This document shows, in pieces, positions 18,755-26,896 of a stretch of 52,978 bases of DNA. Each line of letters begins with the position of its first letter. Position 1 is the first letter of the stretch. This stretch comes from Pelagibacteraceae bacterium AG-325-J17 (GTDB taxonomy: Bacteria; Pseudomonadota; Alphaproteobacteria; Pelagibacterales; Pelagibacteraceae). The position numbers and the translations under genes were made by a program. The stretch is from the NCBI GenBank assembly GCA_003282825.1, contig QBYM01000008.1, positions 1-52,978 on the forward strand, written 5' to 3'. The notes beneath the pieces were generated by a model. It did no database searches. It worked only from the letters and a program-made list of their open reading frames with translations, and was not told the DNA's origin.

Positions 18755-19453
18755 TTAAATTTTAAAATTAGATTTATTACTATCTAAAAGAAATGCTTTG
18801 ACTGTTTCTTTTGTTAATTGATCAAATGATTTACCAAAATTTTCAATTTTCTCAATTGTAGAAGGAGGAATGGTTATTATGTGGCATCCAAGTTGTTTTG
18901 CTTGTAGATAATTATATGGCTCTCTAACACTTGCCCAAAGAATTTCCACATTTTTAAATTTTTTAGCTAAAAAGATACTTTTCTTAAATTCTGGAACTGG
19001 ATCTTTGCCTGTATCTGCTGCTCTTCCAGCAAAAATTGAAATAATTACTTTAGTTTTTTTATTAATCTTGTTAAGAATTTTTTTTGTCTGATTAACACTA
19101 TAAACTGCAGTAATGTTTAATTTTATATTTTGATTGTTTAAATCTTGAATAATTTTTCCCATAAATTTTCCTTTAGAATTAACAACTGGTATTTTTACAT
19201 AAACATTTTTTGCCCATGTATTGATCTGCATAGCTTGTTTTTTCATTTCATTATGTTCATCTGCAAAAACCTCAAGAGAAACTGGTTTATTTTTGCAAAT
19301 TTTTAATATTTTCTTAGAATAAGATTTATAATCTTTAGCCCCTGCTTTTCTCATTAAACTTGGGTTTGTTGTAAAACCTTTAACAATTTTTTTTTTATTA
19401 AATATTCTAATTTTATCTAGTTCTGCAATGTCACAAAATATTTTAGTTTTCAA
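18755..19453 (-). CDS. Transaldolase family protein
   Basis: Class I aldolase of the transaldolase/fructose-6-phosphate aldolase superfamily. The 232-aa protein has FCDIAELDKI, KGFTTNPSLMRKAG, the Schiff-base lysine in VYVKIPVV (Lys87), NITAVYS, and SIFAGRAADTGKDP. The length is that of the short (about 215-240 aa) subfamily. It ends the minus-strand pnt block 9 bp after pntB and is convergent with tRNA-fMet. Transaldolase activity complements the transketolase upstream, but related proteins act on other sugar phosphates, so no symbol is given. Confidence 0.88.
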   Translation of the reverse strand: MKTKIFCDIAELDKIRIFNKKKIVKGFTTNPSLMRKAGAKDYKSYSKKILKICKNKPVSLEVFADEHNEMKKQAMQINTWAKNVYVKIPVVNSKGKFMGKIIQDLNNQNIKLNITAVYSVNQTKKILNKINKKTKVIISIFAGRAADTGKDPVPEFKKSIFLAKKFKNVEILWASVREPYNYLQAKQLGCHIITIPPSTIEKIENFGKSFDQLTKETVKAFLLDSNKSNFKI

Positions 19454-19462
19454 ATTGTTAAC

Positions 19463-20860
19463 CTATAGATTTTTAGTTATGTCTTCAGTCATTTTTTTTG
19501 CATCTGCAAACAACATTAGAGTGTTTTCTTTATAAAAAAGGTCATTATCAATTCCGGCATATCCTGGAGATAAACTTCTTTTTACAAATAATACAGATTT
19601 ACACTTTTCTACATCCAAAACTGGCATTCCATATATCGGGCTTTGTGGATCTGTTTTTGCAACAGGATTTGTTACATCATTTGCCCCTATCACAAATGCA
19701 ACATCTGCATTAGCAAAATCATTATTTATTTCCTCTAACTCAAAAACTTCATCATATGGAACATTTGCCTCAGCTAATAATACGTTCATGTGACCTGGCA
19801 TCCTTCCTGCAACAGGATGAATAGCGTAAGACACTTTGATATCATTTTTTTTTAAGGTATCTACCATTTCTCTCAAGGCATGTTGTGCTTGAGCTACTGC
19901 CATACCGTAACCTGGTACAATAATGACTGATGAAGCATTCTTCATTAGAAAAGCTGCATCATCTGCATTGCCACTTTTGACTGGTCGTTGTTCTTTATTT
20001 TGTGCTAAAGCTGATTGTTCAGTTGCACCAAACCCACCTAAGATTACATTAAAGAATGATCTGTTCATTCCTTTGCACATTATGTAAGATAGGATTGCTC
20101 CAGATGAGCCAACTAAAGCTCCAGTAATTATTAAAGCAGTATTTTCTAAAGTAAATCCAATTCCTGCTGCTGCCCAACCGGAGTAAGAGTTAAGCATAGA
20201 AATTACTACCGGCATATCTGCACCACCAATTGGAATTATTAAGAGAAAGCCAATCAAGAAAGAAATGGTCAATAGTATCCAAAATAGATTTGATGATTGA
20301 GTGGAACAAAGCAAATAAGTAACTATTATTATTGAAATTAGTATTAAAGCATTAAGTGGATGTTGTCCTTTGAAAGTTATAGGTGATCCTGACATTATTC
20401 CTTGAAGTTTCAAAAAGGCAATAATTGAACCTGAAAAAGTTATTGCACCAACTGCTGCACCAATCGACATTTCAATTAAGCTTCCAAGTTTAATGTTACC
20501 AGGAGATCCTAGATTAAATGCCTCTGGATTTAAAAAAGCAGCTATTGCAACAAATACAGCCGCAAGTCCAACTAAACTATGAAAGCCAGCAACTAATTCT
20601 GGCATTGCTGTCATTGGAATTTTATAAGCTATAAAAGCACCAATTAGTCCTCCCATCAAAAGAAAGATTAAAACAACTACTAGCCCAGTTGAAAAATTAC
20701 CAATCGATAAAAAAGTAACTGTAACTGCAATAATCATTCCTAAAATTCCGAAAAAATTTCCTTGCCTAGAAGTCTCTGGTGAAGAAAGTCCCCTTAAAGC
20801 CAAAATAAATAATACCCCTGAAATTAAATAAAAAGCTGCTGATAAATTTGCTGATAACAT
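19463..20860 (-). CDS. pntB: NAD(P) transhydrogenase subunit beta
   Basis: Proton-translocating transhydrogenase subunit that binds NADP(H). The 465-aa protein has about eight membrane helices in the first 260 residues, then the cytosolic domain III with VIIVPGYGMAVAQAQH, HPVAGRMPGHMNVLLAEA, VIGANDVTNP, and the KRSLSPGYAGIDNDLF signature. The start overlaps the pntAb stop by one base. The complex interconverts NADH and NADPH using the proton gradient. Confidence 0.98.
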   Translation of the reverse strand: MLSANLSAAFYLISGVLFILALRGLSSPETSRQGNFFGILGMIIAVTVTFLSIGNFSTGLVVVLIFLLMGGLIGAFIAYKIPMTAMPELVAGFHSLVGLAAVFVAIAAFLNPEAFNLGSPGNIKLGSLIEMSIGAAVGAITFSGSIIAFLKLQGIMSGSPITFKGQHPLNALILISIIIVTYLLCSTQSSNLFWILLTISFLIGFLLIIPIGGADMPVVISMLNSYSGWAAAGIGFTLENTALIITGALVGSSGAILSYIMCKGMNRSFFNVILGGFGATEQSALAQNKEQRPVKSGNADDAAFLMKNASSVIIVPGYGMAVAQAQHALREMVDTLKKNDIKVSYAIHPVAGRMPGHMNVLLAEANVPYDEVFELEEINNDFANADVAFVIGANDVTNPVAKTDPQSPIYGMPVLDVEKCKSVLFVKRSLSPGYAGIDNDLFYKENTLMLFADAKKMTEDITKNL

Positions 20861-21168
20861 TATTTATCCTTTTTCTTTTTTTTATACATTGCAAGCATTC
20901 TTTGAGTTACTAGAAAGCCCCCAAAAATATTAATTGCTGCTAATGATATTGCTAAAAAACCAAAGATACTTGAAGTGTTAAATATAGTATCAGAGTTTCC
21001 GGCTAACCCTGCAATAATTGCCCCTACAATAATTACTGATGAAATAGCATTAGTAACAGACATTAATGGTGTGTGTAGTGATGGAGTTACACTCCAAACC
21101 ACATAATACCCAATAAAAATTGAAAGGATAAAAATACTTAACCTGAATATAAAAGGATCTATTTCCAT
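20860..21168 (-). CDS. pntAb: NAD(P) transhydrogenase subunit alpha part 2 (membrane part)
   Basis: Membrane domain II portion of the alpha chain, encoded separately from the NAD-binding part as in many alphaproteobacteria. The 102-aa protein has three hydrophobic helices with VVWSVTPSLHTPLMSVTNAIS and FGGFLVTQRMLAMYKKK, both family hallmarks. The gap to pntAa is 4 bp and it overlaps pntB by 1 bp. Confidence 0.97.
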   Translation of the reverse strand: MEIDPFIFRLSIFILSIFIGYYVVWSVTPSLHTPLMSVTNAISSVIIVGAIIAGLAGNSDTIFNTSSIFGFLAISLAAINIFGGFLVTQRMLAMYKKKKKDK

Positions 21169-21172
21169 AATT

Positions 21173-22261
21173 TTATTTTATTAAAGTTTTTTCGATTATC
21201 TCATCGTCTAAATTTATATTTATCTTTTTATTTTCTTTATCATATAAATTTGAGACAAAATTAAATACATTTTTGGCATATAAATTTGATGCAGAAGTTG
21301 GAAGTTTGTTTAAAATATTGCTCTCCCCGATTATCTTAACACCATTTTGATCTATAACTTCATCAACTTTAGTATAGGCTGTGTTTCCACCTTGAATGGC
21401 TGCTAGATCATAAATAATTGAACCAGACTGCATTTTATTAATCATACCCTCCTTGATGATTACTGGTGCTTTTTTTCCTGGAACTAAAGCTGTACAAATC
21501 ACTATATCTATTTTTTTTAATGTTTCTGATAATAATTCCTCTTGTTTCTTTTTGAAATCATCTGATGCCTCTTTAGCATAACCTCCTTCGGTCTCTAAAT
21601 TCTCTGCACCTTCAACTGTTAAAAATTTCCCCCCTAAACTTTCGACCTGTTCTTTTGAGGCCATTCTAACATCTGTTGCAAATACTATTGCTCCCATTCG
21701 TTTTGCTGTTGCAATTGCTTGGAGACCCGCAACTCCGGCACCAACCACTAACACTTTTGCTGCTGGGATTGTACCTGCTGCGGTCATCATCATTGGAATT
21801 GCTTTTTCAAAATTAGCAAAAGATTCTACTACTGCTTTATAACCTGAGAGATTTGCCTGTGAAGATAATATATCCATAGACTGAGCTCTTGTTATTCTTG
21901 GAAGTAATTCTAGTGAAAACATTTTAATATTTTTTTTTACTAAATTACTTATCTTATCTTTATTATCATATGGGTTTAAGACACCAATAAACATTTGATT
22001 TTCTTTTAGTAAAGAACTTTTGTCTTCATCTAATAAAGTTAATTGAGCAATAATATTTGTATTCGCTATTATTTCTTTTTCATCTTTTAAAATTGATGCT
22101 CCTAATTTTTTATATTCATCATCTTTAATTCCAAGATGACTTCCATAATTTTCTGACAAAGAAACTTCAAGACCAAGTGAAATATATTTTTTTGCAATTT
22201 CAGGAGTAATTGCTATTCTTTTTTCAATCTTTTGATTTTCTGAAATAGATGCAATCTTCAT
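21173..22261 (-). CDS. pntAa: NAD(P) transhydrogenase subunit alpha part 1 (NAD-binding)
   Basis: Soluble domain I, which binds NAD(H). The 362-aa protein begins KIASISENQKIEKRIAITPE with the alanine dehydrogenase/PNT N-terminal domain. It contains the Rossmann motif VLVVGAGVAGLQA (about 170-182) followed by ATDVR, then the GALVPGKKAP-like TALVPGKKAP and YDLAAIQGGN. The ATG at 22261 follows the small oxidase-subunit gene by 9 bp. Confidence 0.98.
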   Translation of the reverse strand: MKIASISENQKIEKRIAITPEIAKKYISLGLEVSLSENYGSHLGIKDDEYKKLGASILKDEKEIIANTNIIAQLTLLDEDKSSLLKENQMFIGVLNPYDNKDKISNLVKKNIKMFSLELLPRITRAQSMDILSSQANLSGYKAVVESFANFEKAIPMMMTAAGTIPAAKVLVVGAGVAGLQAIATAKRMGAIVFATDVRMASKEQVESLGGKFLTVEGAENLETEGGYAKEASDDFKKKQEELLSETLKKIDIVICTALVPGKKAPVIIKEGMINKMQSGSIIYDLAAIQGGNTAYTKVDEVIDQNGVKIIGESNILNKLPTSASNLYAKNVFNFVSNLYDKENKKININLDDEIIEKTLIK

Positions 22262-22270
22262 ACATCAATC

Positions 22271-22381
22271 TTACAGTAAGAATATTGCCATTAAAACTAA
22301 AACACCAATAACTGCGACGGTTCCCCACAATACGAACTTTGTAAAATTATTCCACGTGTTTTTATGGTTTTCATTATCCAT
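22271..22381 (-). CDS. aa3-type cytochrome c oxidase subunit IV (36 aa)
   Basis: A 36-aa single-helix membrane protein reading MDNENHKNTWNNFTKFVLW and then a hydrophobic helix GTVAVIGVLVLMAIFLL. The HxxTWxxFTKF...WG pattern before one helix is that of the bacterial aa3-type oxidase subunit IV family (PF07835), often encoded beside pntA in alphaproteobacteria. It lies 5 bp after rpmJ and 9 bp before pntAa. It may stabilise the terminal oxidase; the family's role is accessory. Confidence 0.87.
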   Translation of the reverse strand: MDNENHKNTWNNFTKFVLWGTVAVIGVLVLMAIFLL

Positions 22382-22386
22382 AAAAA

Positions 22387-22512
22387 TTATTTCTGTCTTG
22401 CTTTAAATTTAGGGTTAGTCTTATTAATTATATAAACTCTACCTCTTCTTCTAACGAGCTTAGAATTAAGATCTCGTTTTTTTATTGATTTAAGTGAGCT
22501 TTTAATTTTCAT
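22387..22512 (-). CDS. rpmJ: Ribosomal protein bL36
   Basis: A 41-aa basic protein: [20 protein letters not shown], then [20 protein letters not shown]. This is the alphaproteobacterial form lacking the zinc-binding Cys/His. It begins only 14 bp downstream of the 5S rRNA 3' end with no obvious Shine-Dalgarno, which suggests co-transcription with 5S and translation after processing. Confidence 0.95.
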   Translation of the reverse strand: MKIKSSLKSIKKRDLNSKLVRRRGRVYIINKTNPKFKARQK

Positions 22513-22526
22513 AAGTTTAGAATTTA

Positions 22527-22642
22527 GCCTGGCAAAGTCCTACTCTTCCATGTCTTAAGACAAAGTACCATCGGCGCTGAAAAGCTTGACTTCCGAGTTC
22601 GGGATGGGATCGGGTATTACCTCTTCGCTATAATTACCAGGC
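22527..22642 (-). rRNA. rrf: 5S ribosomal RNA
   Basis: About 116 nt reading on the minus strand from GCCTGGTAATTATAGCGAAG to GGACTTTGCCAGGC. It contains the conserved CCCGATCCCATCCCGAACTC loop and CGCCGATGGTA. The ends pair as GCCTGG/CCAGGC (helix I). No 16S or 23S lies in the window: the upstream neighbour on the minus strand is a glycosyltransferase of the polysaccharide island. The rRNA operon is therefore split here, as described for SAR11. Confidence 0.97.
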
Positions 22643-22649
22643 GAGGATA

Positions 22650-22677
22650 GTTATACCCAAAGATAAATTTTAGTCAA
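22650..22677 (-). promoter_or_regulatory. Sigma70-type promoter of the 5S rRNA gene
   Basis: The minus strand has TTGACT (22677-22672) and TATAAC (22655-22650) separated by 16 bp. The predicted start falls within a few bases of the mature 5S 5' end at 22642. The 16-bp spacer is one short of optimal. This gives 5S its own promoter, as needed when it is separated from 16S-23S. Confidence 0.75.
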
Positions 22678-22689
22678 AGATAAATTTTA
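22659..22689. repeat. 14-bp direct repeat across the 5S promoter
   Basis: AAAGATAAATTTTA occurs at 22659-22672 and again at 22676-22689, centre to centre 17 bp. One copy fills the spacer of the predicted promoter and reaches into its -35 element; the other lies just upstream. It could be a duplicated regulator site or a trace of recombination at the island edge. Confidence 0.8.
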
Positions 22690-22697
22690 AAGAGTAT

Positions 22698-23420
22698 CTA
22701 AGACTTAAATGAATATAAGATTATCGTTTTTAGTGCAATAAAAGCATCTTTAAGTCCTATCTTTTTTCCTTCTTGGTATGATCTTCCATTATAAGTGATT
22801 GGAACCTCAAAAAATTTGTACTTTTTTTTTGATAATTTAATAGTCACCTCAGGTTCAAATGAAAAAGTTTTCTCCTTGAGAGAAATATTTTTTAAAGCTT
22901 CTGTTTTAAAAACTTTATACCCAGTTTCCATATCAGTAAGATTAAGGTTTATAAATAGATTGCAAATAAAGGTCAAAATTTTGTTTGCTATATAATGCCA
23001 AAAAAAATGTATTCTAACATATTTGCCTCCACCTAAAAATCTAGAACCATACACAACATCTGCATTTGTTTCAAAAAAAGGAAGTAATAATTTATTGTAA
23101 TCAAAGGGGTCATATTCCAAATCTGCATCTTGAATAATGATTAAATCACCAGTGACGTATTGAAGTGCTGTTTGAATAGCCGCACCTTTACCTAAATTTC
23201 TTTCATGAAAATAAACATTAATTTTTTCTTCTTGGCTTAAATCTTTTAATATTTTATCTGTTCCATCTTTAGAATGATCATCAATAATAAGAATTTCATA
23301 ATTTAAAAATTTATAATTTTGCAAACTTTGAATTACTTTTTTTAAAATAGCACCAATGGTTTGTTTTTCATTATAACAGGGAATTATCACTGAAAGTTTA
23401 AATGTATCTTTGTCAATCAT
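22698..23420 (-). CDS. GT2 glycosyltransferase, polyprenyl-phosphate sugar synthase type
   Basis: Probable transferase of a sugar from an NDP-sugar to a polyprenyl phosphate. It has a GT-A fold with SVIIPCYNEKQTIG near the start, DDHSKDGT, the catalytic QDADLEYDP (DxD equivalent) and the DMETGYKVF motif of the DPM1/ArnC group. About 240 aa with no C-terminal membrane pair, so a soluble DPM1-like form. ATG at 23420 is preferred; a TTG at 23426 overlapping the previous stop is also possible. It is the last island gene before 5S and is coupled to the GT-C-like gene upstream, a plausible user of the lipid-linked sugar. Confidence 0.88.
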   Translation of the reverse strand: MIDKDTFKLSVIIPCYNEKQTIGAILKKVIQSLQNYKFLNYEILIIDDHSKDGTDKILKDLSQEEKINVYFHERNLGKGAAIQTALQYVTGDLIIIQDADLEYDPFDYNKLLLPFFETNADVVYGSRFLGGGKYVRIHFFWHYIANKILTFICNLFINLNLTDMETGYKVFKTEALKNISLKEKTFSFEPEVTIKLSKKKYKFFEVPITYNGRSYQEGKKIGLKDAFIALKTIILYSFKS

Positions 23421-23422
23421 GA

Positions 23423-25072
23423 TCAATTTTTTAATTTCTTCACAACTAAATATCCCTTCTTTTTACTAACATCTAGTTTATTATATGAACAAATAAATGG
23501 AGTATTCCAACAAAGTCTTCCTTGCCAACCGTTTTTCTTGTTTTTTTTTACATCTGGATAGTAAATATCAGCATATTTGTTACTAATTTTATCATTTAAA
23601 ATATAATCATTTTCTATTTTTTGTATTCCTAAGAAAAGATTTTCGTTATTATTTATTCTTAAAATATTTTTTGAAAAATTAAAGATTAAAAAAACTGAAA
23701 TAAAAATTAAAAATTTTTTTTTTGAAAATTCTTTTGAAATTAAAATACTTGAAAAAAATAAAAATACTAAAGTTATAAAAGTATGGGTTGCAAATCTAAA
23801 AACTGGAGAATAATTAAGCCAAAAAAGTAAACTCAAAAAAATAAACATATAAAGTGTTGATTTATTTTGAAGTACTAAATAATTTTTTTTTTCTTTTTTT
23901 AAAACTAAAATGAATAATAAAAGTGGTAAAATCATTGTCATTAAATGTTCTAATATTTCAATGAAACTTCTTTTAATCCAAAATGAGAACCATGTAAAAT
24001 TACTTAGGTAATCTTCGGGTAAATAAATATCTTTTGCTAAAGAATAACTTTTATTAACCAATTGTAAATCTTTAGATAAATTTAAGTAATCTGGATTAAA
24101 CCAACTGACATCAAGACATGTAGAATTAGTAGGAAAAATAAAACATCCAGTATAAATAAATTGTTGAACAAAAAAAATTGTACTTAAAATTAATATAAAA
24201 AGGAATTTTAAATCTAATAAAGAAAACTTTAGATCCTTAAAATGTTTGAAATAGAGATATAATGAGAGCAAAATAATTGGAAGTGTGCTTAATTTTATTA
24301 GTATTGAAAATATAGAAAAAATTAGAGTTAAAAAAAAATATGTTTTTTTTTCTTCAATTAAATTCGTCTCTAAAAAATTGAAAAAAAAATAAATTCCTAA
24401 AACAGAAAAAATTATAGCAGGTAAATCAACACCAAATTCTGATATTCTAGTGAACTTTAATACCAAGTAAAATATCAAAGTTACTAAATAAAAATCACTT
24501 AATAATATTTTTTTTTTTGAAATAATTTGATTTATTGAAAATAAAATAAAAGATAAAAATAATATATAACCTGGTAAAGTTAAAAAATTAAAATTTTTAT
24601 CATTTAAAAAGAACAAAGAAGTAATATTTAACCATATTGAATTATAAACATATGATTTATCAATATTAGCAAAACCAAAAATTATCTTTTCCTCAATAAA
24701 ACTCAGGGCATAGGGCAAATGATAATAACCAAAATCCTCATGATATTTTTGAGAAATAAACATGGGTATCAAACAAAAAACTATAATTAAGTAAGGAATA
24801 TTTTTTAAATTAAATAATCTTAATAATTCTATATTTTTTTTTTTGAAAAAGATAATTAGTCCTAGAATTAAAATTATTTGACTTATTATTAAATCTATTT
24901 TTAGAAAAAAATGTACTAAAGTTATAATAAAAGTAATTATTATAAAACCTATAAAAATATTTAAAAAAAAATTTGTTTTAACGCTTAAGGATATCAAGCT
25001 TCCATAACCAGAAATTGATATAGAGAAAACAGCAACACTTAACAAAAATATTATCAATTCTAGTATAATCAT
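23423..25072 (-). CDS. Multispanning membrane protein, probable GT-C-type glycosyltransferase
   Basis: 549 aa with about 11-13 hydrophobic segments and a short C-terminal soluble tail. An acidic motif after the third or fourth helix, KYHEDFGYYHLPYA, resembles the first-loop acidic site of GT-C enzymes that use polyprenyl-phosphate sugars (GT39/PMT-like). It is coupled to the DPM1-like gene. No specific family can be named from sequence alone. An O-antigen polymerase is less likely because the Wzy_C signature is found in the gene at 32855-34165. Confidence 0.6.
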   Translation of the reverse strand: MIILELIIFLLSVAVFSISISGYGSLISLSVKTNFFLNIFIGFIIITFIITLVHFFLKIDLIISQIILILGLIIFFKKKNIELLRLFNLKNIPYLIIVFCLIPMFISQKYHEDFGYYHLPYALSFIEEKIIFGFANIDKSYVYNSIWLNITSLFFLNDKNFNFLTLPGYILFLSFILFSINQIISKKKILLSDFYLVTLIFYLVLKFTRISEFGVDLPAIIFSVLGIYFFFNFLETNLIEEKKTYFFLTLIFSIFSILIKLSTLPIILLSLYLYFKHFKDLKFSLLDLKFLFILILSTIFFVQQFIYTGCFIFPTNSTCLDVSWFNPDYLNLSKDLQLVNKSYSLAKDIYLPEDYLSNFTWFSFWIKRSFIEILEHLMTMILPLLLFILVLKKEKKNYLVLQNKSTLYMFIFLSLLFWLNYSPVFRFATHTFITLVFLFFSSILISKEFSKKKFLIFISVFLIFNFSKNILRINNNENLFLGIQKIENDYILNDKISNKYADIYYPDVKKNKKNGWQGRLCWNTPFICSYNKLDVSKKKGYLVVKKLKN

Positions 25073-25088
25073 TTGATTTTTTTAAATA

Positions 25089-25823
25089 TTATGAATTTAT
25101 AACCTTTATCTTATCAAAAAAAACCATTGGTATTAACCTTAGTCCTCTTATATATCTTTTAAAAAAAATTAATGGGTTAAATACTAACCTTACTAACCAA
25201 CCGAGATATAGTTTATCTATAAAATTATTTATTGGTGCCTGATCACCAGTAAAAAACGAGATTGCACCACCGGTGCATAATATAGTTGTTTTAAACTTTA
25301 AATTTCTTTTTAGATATAAACCTAAAACTTCCTGAACACCTCCTCCTATATTGGTAATTATAAAATTTGGTTTAACTTTTTTAATTATTTTTAAAAGCTT
25401 CTTATCAACCAACTTATCTTTATCATATACGGGAGCCAAGAAATTATAAGTTTTTTTTAGACCTAATTTTTTAAGATATATTTTATTCGATTTAGAAAAA
25501 GTCAAATTTGGATCTATACAAAAAACTTTTTTTTTTTTGTTTTTTCTCAAATAATTAAAAAAAAGATTTAAGAATTTATATCCTGAAAATTTATCAACTT
25601 TTATATTTTTAAAAATTCTGAGCAATAAAACAAAAAAACCACTATCAAAAAAAACTAAATCAGCCTTTTGAATTGATTTATGATATAGTCCATGACTTTT
25701 TATTGAGGCCAAAGCTGGCGCTGCAGGAAATACAAAAAAACCTTTTTTAGATATAATTTTATTAAATTTTTTATAATCTAAGTTATTAAATGTAATTTTA
25801 TTGAAAATTATTTTACTAATCAT
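25089..25823 (-). CDS. WecG/TagA/CpsF family glycosyltransferase (GT26)
   Basis: Likely adds the second sugar (such as ManNAc or glucose) to a lipid-linked first sugar. The 244-aa length is typical. The C-terminal signature CTGGAISFFTGDQAPINNF followed by LGWLVRL and the RYIRG end matches GT26. The N-terminal FPAAPALASIK and KADLVFFDSGF correspond to the family's acceptor/catalytic Asp region. The family works with WecA-type priming enzymes; one is encoded at 31870. Confidence 0.9.
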   Translation of the reverse strand: MISKIIFNKITFNNLDYKKFNKIISKKGFFVFPAAPALASIKSHGLYHKSIQKADLVFFDSGFFVLLLRIFKNIKVDKFSGYKFLNLFFNYLRKNKKKKVFCIDPNLTFSKSNKIYLKKLGLKKTYNFLAPVYDKDKLVDKKLLKIIKKVKPNFIITNIGGGVQEVLGLYLKRNLKFKTTILCTGGAISFFTGDQAPINNFIDKLYLGWLVRLVFNPLIFFKRYIRGLRLIPMVFFDKIKVINS

Positions 25824-25834
25824 AAATAATAAAT

Positions 25835-26845
25835 TTAAGATTTAGTAAATCTGCCTAAATTTGATCCTTTTTTATTTGTTTCACTACTAATCCAATCGTA
25901 CGTATTTTTAAGTCCTTCTTTTAATTTTATTCTGAAACTCCAGCTCAAAACTTTTTTAGCTAAGTCGTTATTACTTGATCTGCCCCTTACTCCTTTTGGT
26001 TTATCTAACTGATAAACCCTCTCTAGTTTTTCTATTCCTGAAATATCTTCAATTATTTCTATCATCTGATTTATAGAAACTTGTTCGTCACTTCCAATAT
26101 TTAGTGGATCAGAATAATCTGACTCAAATAATCTTAATGTCCCATCAACGCAGTCATCAACATACAAAAATGATCTTGTTTGCAAGCCATCACCCCAGAC
26201 TTCTATTTTGTTATCATTATTATTTTTAGCTTTTATAACTTTCCTACATAATGCTGCTGGAGCTTTTTCTCTACCTCCATCATAAGTTCCATATGGGCCA
26301 TAGATGTTATGATATCTTGCCACTCTTACTTCTATTCCATAATCTTCCATAAAATGTCTACACATTCTTTCACTAAATAATTTTTCCCATCCATAACCAT
26401 CTTCAGGGTTTGCAGGGTATGCATCTCCTTCTTTTAAACCTTCTATAAAAACTTTTTCCTGTTTAGTCTTATTGTAAGCACATGCACTTGATGAAAAGAA
26501 ATATTTTTTAATTCCACTTTCTTTGCAGGCAATTAATAAATTAGTATTTATTAATACAGATTGCATGCATTCGGCTTTATTATTCTCAATAAATCCCATT
26601 CCACCCATATTGCAAGCCATATTGAATACGTAATCAACATCTTTTGTAACTTTTCTACAATTATTTATATCTTTCATATCCATTAAATAATGATTTTCAA
26701 CTTCATCAAAATCTTGAAACCAATATTCTTTCGGCTTGATATCGGCTGCTATCAAATTATTACCATTTTGTAATAATCTATTTATTAAATGACCTCCAAT
26801 AAATCCGCCTGCACCAACAACTAATATTTTTTTATTTTTTATCAT
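25835..26845 (-). CDS. GDP-mannose 3,5-epimerase-like extended SDR
   Basis: 336-aa extended SDR with GAGGFIGGHL (11-20), YGWEK (Tyr151, Lys155), NMGGMGFIENN and SSSACAYN with Cys122. These, and GGREKAPAALCRK, line up with the plant GDP-D-mannose 3,5-epimerase, whose catalytic Cys145 and Lys217 lie in these two motifs. The predicted product is GDP-L-galactose or GDP-L-gulose. Neighbours are GT26 and the ABC flippase. The match over both catalytic motifs is strong by eye, but substrate specificity is inferred. Confidence 0.85.
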   Translation of the reverse strand: MIKNKKILVVGAGGFIGGHLINRLLQNGNNLIAADIKPKEYWFQDFDEVENHYLMDMKDINNCRKVTKDVDYVFNMACNMGGMGFIENNKAECMQSVLINTNLLIACKESGIKKYFFSSSACAYNKTKQEKVFIEGLKEGDAYPANPEDGYGWEKLFSERMCRHFMEDYGIEVRVARYHNIYGPYGTYDGGREKAPAALCRKVIKAKNNNDNKIEVWGDGLQTRSFLYVDDCVDGTLRLFESDYSDPLNIGSDEQVSINQMIEIIEDISGIEKLERVYQLDKPKGVRGRSSNNDLAKKVLSWSFRIKLKEGLKNTYDWISSETNKKGSNLGRFTKS

Positions 26846-26896
26846 TTAATTATTTTTAATTTTTTAATTCTTAATCATTACGTATATTAATTTGGT

